Source: Gammaproteobacteria bacterium
GTDB taxonomy: Bacteria; Pseudomonadota; Gammaproteobacteria; SZUA-152
Assembly: GCA_030617485.1 (NCBI GenBank)
Contig: JAUWVK010000006.1
Span: forward strand, 1-26,089
Direction: 5' to 3'
DNA: 26,089 nucleotides
The notes beneath the pieces are model-generated. The model was not told the DNA's origin, ran no database searches, and was given only the letters and a program-made list of their open reading frames with translations. A program made the position numbers and the translations under genes. Position 1 is the first letter of the stretch. Every line of letters starts with the position of its first letter. Shown piece after piece: positions 1 through 8,062 of the stretch.

Positions 1-1940
1 TTTCATCAGATATTCAAACACCGGGCGGAATTGTGCATCTTGCTCTATTGTTCAATCCATCACATCTGGAAATCGTCAGCCCCGTAGTAGGCGGTTCGGT
101 ACGCGCTCGCCAACACCGTCGTAAAGATATAACCGGCGCAACAGTTTTGCCTGTCTTAATTCATGGTGATGCAGCATTTTCCGGTCAGGGTGTGGTGATG
201 GAAAACTTCAACATGTCGCAAGCGCGTGGTTTTAATATCGGCGGTACCGTGCATATTATTATTAATAACCAGATAGGTTTTACTACCAGCAATCCGCTGG
301 ACTCTCGTTCTACGACTTACTGCACTGAAGTGGCACGTATGATTCAGGCGCCCATTTTCCATGTGAATGGAGATGATCCTGAAGCTGTTTCGCGGGTAAT
401 GAAAATGGCCATGGACTTCCGTATGGTTTACCGAAAGGATGTGGTTGTAGACCTTGTTTGCTATCGTCGCCATGGACATAGCGAAGCCGATGAACCTGCA
501 GCAACACAGCCCATGATGTATAACAATATTCGGCAGCATGCGCGGCTTGCACAGCTGTATGCGGATCGGTTGATGGAAGATGGTTTGATTAGCGCGGAGC
601 AGGTCGATGAAATCAACACAAAATATAGTGATGCGCTTGATAAGGGTGAAACGGTAGCACCCAATATTATTAACAAATATTACGATAAACCCTATTGGGT
701 AGACTGGACTCCCTACAATGAGGCTCGTTGGGATGAAGAAGTGGACACTAGTTTATCTCAGTCTTATATACAGGATGTTGTAAAGCGCCTTTATACGTTA
801 CCTGAAAGTTTATCCATACATCCTTCAGTAAGCCGAATCCTGGAAGATCGGCGAAAAATGGCTCTTGGTGAATCGTTTATGGATTGGGGTTTTGCGGAGA
901 CTGTTGCTTATGCAAGCCTTGTCGAGGAAGGTTGTCCAATTCGATTGTCAGGACAGGATAGCGGTCGAGGAACATTCTTTCATCGCCAGGCAATTATTCA
1001 TGATCAGCAGGATGGTAGTAGTTACACGCCGTTGCAGCACCTTGGTAAGGACCAGGCTGATTTTGTTGTTATTGATTCTCTATTGTCAGAAGAGGCCGTG
1101 CTTGGGTTTGAATACGGTTACAGCACTACGGCGCCTTACACATTGGTAATCTGGGAGGCCCAGTTCGGTGATTTTGCTAATGGGGCGCAGGTGGTTATAG
1201 ATCAGTTTATCACGTCAGGGTTTTCCAAATGGGGCAGACTCAGCGGGCTCGTCATGTTTTTACCACATGGTTTTGATGGTCAGGGTCCGGAACATTCTTC
1301 TGCACGGCTAGAACGTTATTTACAGTTGTGCGCGGATGATAATGTACAAGTTTGTATGCCGAGTGAACCGGCGCAAATGTTTCACCTGTTACGCCGGCAA
1401 ATGATGCGTAGAATGCGGACACCATTGATTGTCATGACGCCAAAAAGCTTGTTGCGTCATAAGCTGTCAACTTCAAAGTTATCGGACCTTAGTAAAGGTG
1501 GTTTCAGGACGGTGATAACGGATCCAGATGATGTCGAGCCAAAAGATATTAATCGTGTGGTGGTCTGTAGCGGTAAGGTATTTTTTGATCTTCTGGATGC
1601 CAGGCGTAAACGGGAGATAGAAGATGTCGCACTTATTCGTATAGAACAGCTTTACCCATTTCCGACCACGGATTTTTGCGCAGAGCTTGATCGGTATACG
1701 AATGCAGAGGAAGTAGTCTGGTGCCAGGAAGAGCCACAGAACCAGGGGGCATGGCAATATATTTGGTCTATGCTCAGGGATAGCAAACGTAATGAACAGT
1801 CGTTATCTTACGCAGGTAGGCCAGCCTCTGCTTCGCCTGCGGTTGGTTATTACAAGCAGCATATAAAACAGCTTCAAGAACTAATAGACGATGCACTAGG
1901 GCAAAAGGATAACTCTGATGGAGAGCAAAATGTTGATTGA
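1..1940 (+). CDS. sucA: 2-oxoglutarate dehydrogenase E1 component, 5'-truncated by the window edge
   Basis: This is the thiamine-diphosphate-dependent E1 subunit of the 2-oxoglutarate dehydrogenase complex in the TCA cycle. It decarboxylates 2-oxoglutarate and passes the succinyl group to the lipoyl arm of E2. The reading frame is open from base 3 to the stop at 1938-1940 and gives about 645 residues, where full E1 proteins have about 930, so the first third lies outside the window. The segments [81 protein letters not shown] and [14 protein letters not shown] are near-identical to what I know of E. coli SucA. A GTG at 33 is an internal codon and not the true start. The 3' end overlaps the start of sucB by 11 bp (or 23 bp if the upstream sucB ATG is used), which suggests translational coupling. 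Confidence 0.97.
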   Translation, partial: SSDIQTPGGIVHLALLFNPSHLEIVSPVVGGSVRARQHRRKDITGATVLPVLIHGDAAFSGQGVVMENFNMSQARGFNIGGTVHIIINNQIGFTTSNPLDSRSTTYCTEVARMIQAPIFHVNGDDPEAVSRVMKMAMDFRMVYRKDVVVDLVCYRRHGHSEADEPAATQPMMYNNIRQHARLAQLYADRLMEDGLISAEQVDEINTKYSDALDKGETVAPNIINKYYDKPYWVDWTPYNEARWDEEVDTSLSQSYIQDVVKRLYTLPESLSIHPSVSRILEDRRKMALGESFMDWGFAETVAYASLVEEGCPIRLSGQDSGRGTFFHRQAIIHDQQDGSSYTPLQHLGKDQADFVVIDSLLSEEAVLGFEYGYSTTAPYTLVIWEAQFGDFANGAQVVIDQFITSGFSKWGRLSGLVMFLPHGFDGQGPEHSSARLERYLQLCADDNVQVCMPSEPAQMFHLLRRQMMRRMRTPLIVMTPKSLLRHKLSTSKLSDLSKGGFRTVITDPDDVEPKDINRVVVCSGKVFFDLLDARRKREIEDVALIRIEQLYPFPTTDFCAELDRYTNAEEVVWCQEEPQNQGAWQYIWSMLRDSKRNEQSLSYAGRPASASPAVGYYKQHIKQLQELIDDALGQKDNSDGEQNVD

Positions 1941-3222
1941 AGTAAAAGTACCTGCTTTGTCAGAATCAGTTTCGGATGGAACACTGATTAGCTGGCATAA
2001 AAAAGCCGGTGAATTTGTAAAACGCAATGAAAATTTGGTCGATCTTGAAACAGATAAAGTCGTGCTGGAAATTGTGGCGCCTAAGGATGGAGTCCTGAAA
2101 GAAATTACCAAAGGAGATGGTGTGCTGGTAATGAGCGATGAAGTGATTGCAACGATAGATGACAGCGTTTCAGATACAGAGGTTGTGGCGGCTAAAGACA
2201 AAAAGCCTGCTAAAGTTCCTGCTTTACCAAAACAAACAGCTTCAAATATTTCACCAAAGGTAAGTGATATTAACTCAGGGCAAACACAGACTGCCGCGTT
2301 GTTAAGCCCGGCGGCACGTAAGCTGGTGGCAGATAACGATCTGGATGTCTCGCAAATTTCAGGCACTGGCCGAGATAATCGTATTACCAAGGCCGATACC
2401 CTGGCATATCTTGAAAGCTTGCGTGGTCATACGGGTCGAGAGGGATCTGCTATTTCGCAGCCAGCGCCTACACAGAAAGAATATTCGCAATCAGTTCCAG
2501 CGATAAATCATTCAGATGAGGGTCGAACGGAAAAACGTGTTCCCATGAGCCGTTTGCGTGCCAGAGTGGCCGAACGGCTGAAAGATGCTCAAAATACTGC
2601 GGCTATTCTCACCACTTTTAATGAAGTCAACATGCAACCAGTCATGGAGATGCGAAAAAAATACAAACAAAAATTTGAAGAACAGTATGGTGCCCGATTA
2701 GGCTTCATGTCATTTTTTGCTAAGGCCGCTACAGAAGCATTAAAACAATTTCCGGTGATCAACGCTTCAATTGACGGTAATGATATTGTTTATCACGGTT
2801 TTTATGATATTGGGATTGCCATTGGGTCTCCGCGCGGATTAGTTGTTCCTATTTTACGTGATGTTGATCAGATGAAGTTTGTTGATATTGAAGAAGGTAT
2901 CGCTGATTTTAGTGCGCGTGCACAAAGTGGAAAATTGTCGTTGGAAGATATAACGGGTGGCACTTTTAGTATTACCAATGGTGGAACATTTGGCTCGATG
3001 TTATCAACGCCAATTCTCAATCCACCGCAGAGCGCAATATTGGGTATGCACAATATTCAGGATCGAGCCATGGTTGTAGATGGTGAGGTGGTCGTGCTTC
3101 CTATGATGTACCTGGCGCTTTCCTATGATCACCGCATAGTTGACGGCAGTGATGCAGTGCTTTTTCTGGTGACCATAAAAGAAGCGTTGGAAGATCCAGC
3201 GCGACTTTTGCTAGAAGTGTAA
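1930..3222 (+). CDS. sucB: Dihydrolipoyllysine-residue succinyltransferase (E2 of 2-oxoglutarate dehydrogenase)
   Basis: E2 core of the 2-oxoglutarate dehydrogenase complex; it transfers succinyl from its lipoyl group to CoA. Numbering from the upstream ATG at 1918, an N-terminal lipoyl domain carries the lipoylated lysine in DLETDKVV (about K47). An Ala/Pro-poor linker follows, then a peripheral subunit-binding domain around [15 protein letters not shown], then the catalytic domain ending in [11 protein letters not shown] with active-site H405 and D409. Two starts are possible. ATG 1918 has AAGGA 8 nt upstream. ATG 1930 has GGAGAG at 1920-1925 and gives [13 protein letters not shown], which better fits family N-termini, so I chose 1930. 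It overlaps the end of sucA, and the lpd gene follows after 34 bp, so the three are likely one operon. Confidence 0.96.
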   Translation: MLIEVKVPALSESVSDGTLISWHKKAGEFVKRNENLVDLETDKVVLEIVAPKDGVLKEITKGDGVLVMSDEVIATIDDSVSDTEVVAAKDKKPAKVPALPKQTASNISPKVSDINSGQTQTAALLSPAARKLVADNDLDVSQISGTGRDNRITKADTLAYLESLRGHTGREGSAISQPAPTQKEYSQSVPAINHSDEGRTEKRVPMSRLRARVAERLKDAQNTAAILTTFNEVNMQPVMEMRKKYKQKFEEQYGARLGFMSFFAKAATEALKQFPVINASIDGNDIVYHGFYDIGIAIGSPRGLVVPILRDVDQMKFVDIEEGIADFSARAQSGKLSLEDITGGTFSITNGGTFGSMLSTPILNPPQSAILGMHNIQDRAMVVDGEVVVLPMMYLALSYDHRIVDGSDAVLFLVTIKEALEDPARLLLEV

Positions 3223-3256
3223 TTTAGATATTTAGAATTGGGATACAAATAATCAC

Positions 3257-4693
3257 ATGGCTGACTTCGATGTCATAATCATAGGTGGTGGACCCGGGGG
3301 GTATGTAGCAGCGATTCGATGTGCGCAGTTGGGTTTTAAGACAGCGTGCATCGAAGACAGGCTGGATGAAAATGGCCAACCCACTTTAGGCGGTACTTGT
3401 CTCAATATTGGTTGCATACCCTCCAAAGCACTTTTGGACACTTCTCATCATTATTTTCGTGCAAAACATGAGTTCTCAGACCACGGTATAAAAACAACCG
3501 GGCTAAAAATTGACGTGGCCACCATGATGCAACGTAAGCAAAATGTTGTTCAAAAGCTCACTGGCGGTGTTGCCATGTTGTTTTCCAAACATAAGGTAAC
3601 CTGGCTTAAAGGTCGAGGCACCTTAGTTGGCAATAGTCAGGTTGGTGGCAAGCTTGTTCGATTTGTGGGTCATGATAAGAAGACTGATCCAGAAGAGTAT
3701 GAAGCGGAGAATATTATTCTCGCCACTGGCTCATCGTCAGTTGAGTTAGATGCGATACCTTTTGACGGTAAACGAATTGTAGATTCCACCGGGGCGCTAG
3801 ATTTTAGTGAAATACCAAAACGTCTGGGAATTATCGGTGGCGGTGTTATTGGTCTCGAATTAGGAAGTGTATGGTCACGGCTGGGAACAAAAGTGTCCAC
3901 GATGGTAAGAGGTGACACCTTTCTTCGCAATGTTGACCAGCAGTTAGCAGGCTCAATGAAGAAAAACCTGGAACAGCAAGGCATGGATATTTTGATGGGC
4001 GCCAAACTGGTATCCGTTAAAAAGACAGCGAAGCAGGTTACCGTTACCTATGCCGATCAAAATGGTGAGCATAAACTTCAAGTTGATAAACTGCTGGTGG
4101 CAACAGGGCGATGTCCAAATAGTAAAAACCTGGGTGCGGAAGCAGTTGGGTTGGCTATAAATAAGCGTGGTTTTGTTGAAGTGGATGACGAATGCCGGAC
4201 TAACCTGCCGGACATATATGCCATCGGTGATCTGGTGCGTGGCCCCATGCTGGCACACAAGGCATCGGAAGAAGGGGTGGCAGTTGCAGAGCGTATTGCT
4301 GGTCAAAAACCGGAAATAAATTACGATGTAATTCCTTCGGTAGTGTATACGTGGCCTGAATTAGCTTCGGTGGGTAAAACGACTGAACAACTACAGGCTG
4401 AAGGCGTTGAATTTAGAATAGGCGTATTTCCCTTTGTTGGTTCCGGCCGAGCCCATGCCTCGGGTGACATTGAGGGTATGGTGAAGATATTAGCGGACGA
4501 AAAAACCGACCGCATACTGGGCGTGCATATCCTTGGCCCTAATGCGTCAGAATTAATCAGTGAAGCTGTCGTCGCAATGGAATTTTCTGCATCATCGGAA
4601 GATCTTGCACGTATTATTCATGCGCATCCAACTTTATCAGAAGCGGTTCACGAAGCAGCGTTAGCCGTGGATGGACGACCGATACATATTTAG
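3257..4693 (+). CDS. lpdA: Dihydrolipoyl dehydrogenase (E3)
   Basis: FAD-dependent E3 flavoprotein that reoxidises dihydrolipoyl groups of E2 and passes electrons to NAD+. The 478 residues are the usual family length. The sequence shows the N-terminal FAD-binding GGGPGG motif (residues 10-15) and the redox-active cysteine pair in GGTCLNIGCIP (C48 and C53). A second Rossmann motif IIGGGVIGLELG, the FAD motif YAIGDLV, and the C-terminal HAHPTLSE catalytic His-Glu dyad (about H457 and E462) follow. The start at 3257 gives the standard MADFDVIIIGGG, with only a weak GGGA-type ribosome-binding signal upstream. It is the last gene of the sucA-sucB-lpd operon; a palindromic repeat begins 15 bp after its stop. 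Confidence 0.96.
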   Translation: MADFDVIIIGGGPGGYVAAIRCAQLGFKTACIEDRLDENGQPTLGGTCLNIGCIPSKALLDTSHHYFRAKHEFSDHGIKTTGLKIDVATMMQRKQNVVQKLTGGVAMLFSKHKVTWLKGRGTLVGNSQVGGKLVRFVGHDKKTDPEEYEAENIILATGSSSVELDAIPFDGKRIVDSTGALDFSEIPKRLGIIGGGVIGLELGSVWSRLGTKVSTMVRGDTFLRNVDQQLAGSMKKNLEQQGMDILMGAKLVSVKKTAKQVTVTYADQNGEHKLQVDKLLVATGRCPNSKNLGAEAVGLAINKRGFVEVDDECRTNLPDIYAIGDLVRGPMLAHKASEEGVAVAERIAGQKPEINYDVIPSVVYTWPELASVGKTTEQLQAEGVEFRIGVFPFVGSGRAHASGDIEGMVKILADEKTDRILGVHILGPNASELISEAVVAMEFSASSEDLARIIHAHPTLSEAVHEAALAVDGRPIHI

Positions 4694-4708
4694 TAAAGTT
4701 GCTAGCTC

Positions 4709-4741
4709 GAATGGCTGCTTTATACTGATAGCGGACATTGA
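4709..4741. repeat. Palindromic repeat copy A
   Basis: Imperfect inverted repeat with arms AATGGCTGCTTTAT and ATAGCGGACATT, just after the lpd stop. It belongs to the ~30-bp family with consensus AATGACCGCTTT, a 5-8 nt centre, and AAGCGGTCATT. The position behind an operon end is typical of REP-like hairpins. Confidence 0.7.
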
Positions 4742-4771
4742 TGATTTTATATCTGTCGGTGAGCCTCAGCT

Positions 4772-4785
4772 AAAAGCGGTCATTG
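4772..4785. repeat. Palindromic repeat half copy B
   Basis: Only the right arm of the family, AAAAGCGGTCATTG, is clear here. The left arm cannot be recognised, so this looks like a degraded copy. Confidence 0.5.
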
Positions 4786-4813
4786 ACGAAAGCCGCATAA
4801 TCTACTGTTAGCG

Positions 4814-5254
4814 ATGACGATAATAGCCATGAAACAATCGACCACTCAAAGCCAAAAATGGCATAACCCATTAACTAAAGTAATTAAATTCTCAATAGCC
4901 TTCTATTTAGTTATCGGTATAGTCTTGTTTGGTATTGAAGCCGTTTATTATGGACGGGTTTTTGACCTCATGTTGAAATATATTTCGGGTTTATTCTTTC
5001 CGATTACCGTGCCCTTTAATTCAGTAACGCTCTATTATCAACGACTAAATGACCCAAATACTGGTCACGTTTGGGAGGGGATAGTATTTGCATCAGCATT
5101 TATAGGAATAGCACTTATGGCAGCTATATTCGGAAGCGTTGTTTCTAAAAATATCACAATAAGAAAAATATCAATCCGTGTAGGTATACCACTAGTTTTT
5201 ATTTGGATAATTGGCTCTTTTTTAAACGTCATATCAGGATATGGACATATTTAA
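4814..5254 (+). CDS. Hypothetical small integral membrane protein
   Basis: I do not recognise the family. The predicted 146 residues contain three hydrophobic stretches long enough to cross the membrane: FSIAFYLVIGIVLFGIEAV (about 28-46), GIVFASAFIGIALMAAIFG (about 90-108) and GIPLVFIWIIGSFLNVISG (about 124-142). A Lys/Arg-rich stretch precedes the third. No catalytic motif is visible. No ribosome-binding signal precedes either ATG 4814 or the in-frame ATG 4829, so the start is uncertain. The gene is AT-rich compared with its neighbours and sits between palindromic repeats, so it may be an acquired or strain-variable gene. It could also be a spurious ORF, although the hydrophobic pattern argues for a real protein. 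Confidence 0.55.
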   Translation: MTIIAMKQSTTQSQKWHNPLTKVIKFSIAFYLVIGIVLFGIEAVYYGRVFDLMLKYISGLFFPITVPFNSVTLYYQRLNDPNTGHVWEGIVFASAFIGIALMAAIFGSVVSKNITIRKISIRVGIPLVFIWIIGSFLNVISGYGHI

Positions 5255-5264
5255 ATTATTATTA

Positions 5265-5276
5265 AATGTCTGCTTT
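5265..5276. repeat. Palindromic repeat half copy
   Basis: The left arm AATGTCTGCTTT lies 10 bp after the stop of the small membrane-protein ORF without a recognisable right arm. It is a weaker member of the same family. Confidence 0.4.
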
Positions 5277-5309
5277 AGAGAAATTGAATGGGTTTTTTGT
5301 TTAATACCT

Positions 5310-5341
5310 GAATGACCGCTATCGCTGCAAAGCGGACGTTG
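5310..5341. repeat. Palindromic repeat copy C
   Basis: Arms AATGACCGCTAT and AAAGCGGACGTT pair at 9 of 12 positions around a CGCTGC centre. It belongs to the repeat family seen at 4709-4741. Confidence 0.7.
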
Positions 5342-5368
5342 AAGAGAAGAAAATTGTATAAATTGGTC

Positions 5369-5400
5369 GAATGACCGGTTTATACTGCAAGCGGTCGTTC
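5369..5400. repeat. Palindromic repeat copy D
   Basis: Arms GAATGACCGGTT and AAGCGGTCGTTC flank the centre TATACTGC. The centre TATACTG is shared with copy A, so the copies are related beyond the palindrome itself. Confidence 0.7.
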
Positions 5401-5413
5401 ACAAAAATCTTGT

Positions 5414-5446
5414 GAATGACTGCTATTGTGCAATAACAGTCATTGA
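5414..5446. repeat. Palindromic repeat copy E
   Basis: This is the best-paired copy of the family. The arms AATGACTGCTATTG and CAATAACAGTCATT match at 13 of 14 positions. Confidence 0.72.
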
Positions 5447-5564
5447 TCCGCCTTCCTCATAGAGACTCATCTCAAGAACCAGCGGTTTTCAAGCCCACTT
5501 CGTGGCGTGCCAAACGGCAATCCTGCTGTTTGGTCAAATCCCCGGTCGGTAAACTGAATAGAAC
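5447..5564 (+). other. Intergenic stretch with tandem hairpin potential upstream of the DUF5666 gene
   Basis: No gene is visible here. The segment can fold into successive hairpins. The strongest has arms 5510-5519 and 5524-5533 (CCAAACGGCA and TGCTGTTTGG), 10 bp with one G-U pair and an ATCC loop. A smaller one uses CCAC/GTGG around 5496-5506. No T-run follows, so it is not a plain terminator. I cannot match it to a known riboswitch class. Confidence 0.35.
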
Positions 5565-5604
5565 CTTAAGGGTTTCTTAAGGGTTTCTTAAGGGAAGCTT
5601 AAAG
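5565..5604. promoter_or_regulatory. 11-bp tandem repeat resembling a PmrA/BasR-type response-regulator box
   Basis: CTTAAG occurs at 5565, 5576 and 5587, followed by CTTAAA at 5598, each separated by exactly 5 bp (GGTTT, GGTTT, GGAAG). Half-sites of the type YTTAAK with 5-bp spacers are the known consensus of PmrA/BasR boxes, and 11-bp direct repeats are typical of OmpR/PhoB-family binding sites. The array lies about 115 bp upstream of the DUF5666 lipoprotein start. That it is a real operator is inference; it could be a chance microsatellite. Confidence 0.5.
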
Positions 5605-5719
5605 TGAGGAAATCGGTTTCCAAAACCACCAACTCAAGGAACTTTTTTCTCCTTTGCCTCGTTTCAGGTGTAAGCAGATACACGCTTCATTGACGTAATT
5701 AGTAGAGGAGTAAAGAAGT

Positions 5720-6964
5720 ATGAAATATCCAAGAATTGCATGGGGAAGTTTTGGCGTGGTAGCGGGCGTCTTCCTGGCCGCCTGTGGTGGTGGAGGTGGT
5801 GGTTCCAGCTCTGCCCAAAATACCACGGTAGGTGTAATAACTAGCTTTGGCAGTGTATTCGTAAATGGATGCGAATATGAAACCGATACAGCCTCCATCA
5901 CCGTTGATGGACAAGCTGGCACCGAAAATGACCTAAGTATTGGTGATGTGGTTGAAATTACTGGTCCCAGAAATTGCGTCACCGCTACAGCAACCAGCAT
6001 CAACTTCGCGGATGAGCTAGAGGGCATAGTCGACTCCAATGCGGTTATCAATGGCGTTGGCACTATGGTGGTAATGGGACAAAATATCACAGTGAATGAG
6101 CTCACTATTTTTGAAGACAAAACTGGCAGCATTGCAACTGTCGATGCTATCGCCACGGGTAATGTAGTAGAAATCAGCGGATTTGGTGTTGGTGCTGGCG
6201 ACATTGTTGCATCGCGCATTGAAGTGAAGGCCTTAGCACATGTACCAGGTAGTGAGATTGAGGTTAAGGGTGTCGTATCTAATCTTGATACGAATGTGAC
6301 CACATTCACTATTGGCGGCTTGACAGTTAATTATGGCTCAGCCGCCCTGGACGATATTACTGTTATGGAAGAAGGGCTTTATGTCGAAGTCAAAGCCACT
6401 TCATATACTGCCGGTTCATTCGTAATGGATGCAGTTGAAGTTGAGCGTGAAGACGACGGTGAAATAGGCCATCAGGGAGACTATGAAGATGAGTTTGAAA
6501 TCAAGGGCATGCTGACAGCCGCCTACGATGAAAACAGCAGGACCTTTGGTATAAACAATCAAATGATTATCATTGATGATTATACTGAATTTGAAGATAT
6601 AGAAATATCTGAACTAGTTGATGTCAATATCGGAATATTAAACCTGGAAGCTGAAGGCATGTTCAATGCCGATGGCATACTGGTTGCAGAAGAGGTTGAG
6701 CTCGAAGATGATATTTCTGATAACAACGAATATCAGGGCAACATAACTAGCCTGGATATAACAGGAACAAACTCAGGCACCCTGACCGTGTCATGGGCTA
6801 CCGGTAGTATCAATGTCATTATCAACAATGACACTATCATGCATGATGCAATGGGTGACTTCCCGGAAGATAGATTCAACCTGACACACCTTAGAATTGG
6901 TGACCTGGTTGAAGTATATGTCGATCCTACTTCAGGCATCGCTATTAAGCTGGAAAGGGAATAA
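5720..6964 (+). CDS. Multi-domain DUF5666-type lipoprotein
   Basis: Predicted surface or periplasmic lipoprotein of 414 residues and unknown function. The N-terminus MKYPRIAWGSFG is followed by a hydrophobic core and lipobox LAAC with C22, then a flexible GGGGGGSSS linker. The rest is about five repeats of a 65-80-residue beta-rich unit, each like GVITSFGSVFVNGxEY...DLSIGDVVEI, starting near residues 37, 111, 193, 268 and 345. This matches what I know of DUF5666. The protein is strongly acidic, with runs such as EREDDGE and EVELEDD. GAGGAG at 5705-5710 lies 9 nt before the ATG and supports the start. A strong terminator follows at 7005-7036, so the gene appears monocistronic, and a PmrA-like box array lies upstream. 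Confidence 0.85.
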   Translation: MKYPRIAWGSFGVVAGVFLAACGGGGGGSSSAQNTTVGVITSFGSVFVNGCEYETDTASITVDGQAGTENDLSIGDVVEITGPRNCVTATATSINFADELEGIVDSNAVINGVGTMVVMGQNITVNELTIFEDKTGSIATVDAIATGNVVEISGFGVGAGDIVASRIEVKALAHVPGSEIEVKGVVSNLDTNVTTFTIGGLTVNYGSAALDDITVMEEGLYVEVKATSYTAGSFVMDAVEVEREDDGEIGHQGDYEDEFEIKGMLTAAYDENSRTFGINNQMIIIDDYTEFEDIEISELVDVNIGILNLEAEGMFNADGILVAEEVELEDDISDNNEYQGNITSLDITGTNSGTLTVSWATGSINVIINNDTIMHDAMGDFPEDRFNLTHLRIGDLVEVYVDPTSGIAIKLERE

Positions 6965-7004
6965 GGCATAAAACTTAGTTTTTTAGAAAATTAAGGATAA
7001 GTAA

Positions 7005-7036
7005 AAAAAGGCCACCCATTATTGGGTGGCCTTTTT
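7005..7036 (+). terminator. Intrinsic terminator of the DUF5666 gene
   Basis: Perfect 9-bp stem GGCCACCCA (7010-7018) with TGGGTGGCC (7023-7031), loop TTAT, followed by TTTTT. A-tract 7005-7009 pairs with the T-tract, so it may work in both directions. Confidence 0.93.
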
Positions 7037-7060
7037 AGTTATTGCTTTTAAATTGGTTGT

Positions 7061-7092
7061 GAATGACAGCTTTTGGTGTAGAACGGTCATTA
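7061..7092. repeat. Palindromic repeat copy F
   Basis: Arms GAATGACAGCTT and GAACGGTCATT around TTGGTGTA. It belongs to the family found at 4.7-5.4 kb, now on the far side of the DUF5666 gene. Confidence 0.65.
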
Positions 7093-7107
7093 CACTCATA
7101 CTTCATC

Positions 7108-7140
7108 AATGGCCGCTTTCGCTGCATAGCAGCCATTCGA
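7108..7140. repeat. Palindromic repeat copy G
   Basis: Arms AATGGCCGCTTT and ATAGCAGCCATT pair at 10 of 12 positions around CGCTGC, the same centre as copy C. Confidence 0.7.
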
Positions 7141-7202
7141 GCTTTACTAATTATTGGCCAGGAAGTAGGCAAAGAGCCTCATTAAGGTAGTTAAATATTA
7201 TC

Positions 7203-7391
7203 TTACACTCTCATACCACCTATTCCGCCCATTATTCCACCAAATAACATCATAAATACTGCTCCTATTATTGAAAGAATAATAAAAGCAGGGATAGAGG
7301 CAACTACCCATTTCACCATGAATATCACCATTGATATAAAAGACATATTAATGTCGGTGACAACGACATAACTAGTTCCTTTGTGTTCCAT
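7203..7391 (-). CDS. Small membrane peptide, 62 aa
   Basis: I do not recognise a named family. The peptide starts MEHKGTSYVVVTDINMSF and then has one or two hydrophobic segments (about residues 17-58, MVIFMVKWVVASIPAFIIL onwards) ending in the Gly/Met-rich tail GGIMGGIGGMRV. AAGGAG lies about 9 nt before the ATG, supporting translation. The gene starts 18 bp after the stop of the Spy-like gene on the same strand, so the two are probably co-transcribed. A membrane role linked to metal or envelope stress is inferred from that neighbour only. Confidence 0.7.
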   Translation of the reverse strand: MEHKGTSYVVVTDINMSFISMVIFMVKWVVASIPAFIILSIIGAVFMMLFGGIMGGIGGMRV

Positions 7392-7409
7392 TTGTTGTGC
7401 TCCTTAAGA

Positions 7410-7979
7410 TTAGTGATCGTGGTTATGTTTGTGTCCTGAGGAACCATTAGCACCATAGCCACGAAGACGGTCATACATCATGATCTGGTGTTTGGTTAAC
7501 AGTTGTTTTTGTTCTAGATGGGTGCTCAGGTGAACGTTTCTCAGTTTTGCCTGTATTGCACCAATATTATTCAGGGTTGTTTCCAGGGAGCTTTTGTCAA
7601 CAGCGCCTTGCGCAAAAAGCTGATCCAGATTTTGTTCACCTTCAATGAGCTGTTTTCCGAGCGTTATCGCTTTGGCCTGCATCTTATTAAATAATGTTTG
7701 CGTTTGGTTGAGTTGTTTGTCGCTCAATTCCAGCTCTTTAGAAAGGTCTAGTACATGGCGTGGGCCAGGGTAGTGGTTTAGTTCTGCTGCTTTGGCAAAC
7801 CCCATGCCCTTACCGCTTAGATATCCATCGATATCTTTTTGGGAGAGTGCTTTTATGCTACGAAGCTGTTGTCCCTGATAGGGCGTCTCAGCTTTTACAG
7901 AGGAGTTTGCCATGGTGTTTGTTGATAACAGTATTGTCGATATAAATAGGACTGTTATTGCGGAGGCCATTTGTTTCAT
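7410..7979 (-). CDS. Spy/CpxP-like periplasmic protein with His-rich tail (metal-resistance type)
   Basis: Predicted exported 189-residue protein. A signal peptide MKQMASAITVLFISTILL ends near TMA-NSS. The mature part is mostly helical and contains LDLSKELELSDKQLNQTQTL, resembling the LTxxQ-type repeat of the Spy/CpxP and heavy-metal-sensor families, and the stretch GKGMGFAKAAELNHYPGPRHV that I associate with uncharacterised members of that group. The C-terminus HKHNHDH is a likely metal-binding tail. These proteins are periplasmic chaperones or metal-stress factors; the exact role here is inference. It lies between the ABC-class ATPase gene upstream and the 62-aa membrane peptide downstream, all on the minus strand. 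Confidence 0.75.
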   Translation of the reverse strand: MKQMASAITVLFISTILLSTNTMANSSVKAETPYQGQQLRSIKALSQKDIDGYLSGKGMGFAKAAELNHYPGPRHVLDLSKELELSDKQLNQTQTLFNKMQAKAITLGKQLIEGEQNLDQLFAQGAVDKSSLETTLNNIGAIQAKLRNVHLSTHLEQKQLLTKHQIMMYDRLRGYGANGSSGHKHNHDH

Positions 7980-8062
7980 TGCCGGATCCTTTTTTAAGTA
8001 ATTATTTTGATGAGTACTGGTGTGATCGTAATGACCTGGTTAAGTTCGTAAACATATACCAG

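Noticed and set aside
4806..4812. GTTAGCG just before the small membrane ORF, reminiscent of an integron attC/attI core
   Set aside because: No matching RYYYAAC partner, no attC-like stem around the gene and no integrase in the window. The 7-bp match is expected by chance.
5565..5604. CTTAAGGG tandem array considered as a CRISPR-like repeat
   Set aside because: The unit is 11 bp with nearly constant 5-bp spacers; there are no variable spacers and no cas genes.
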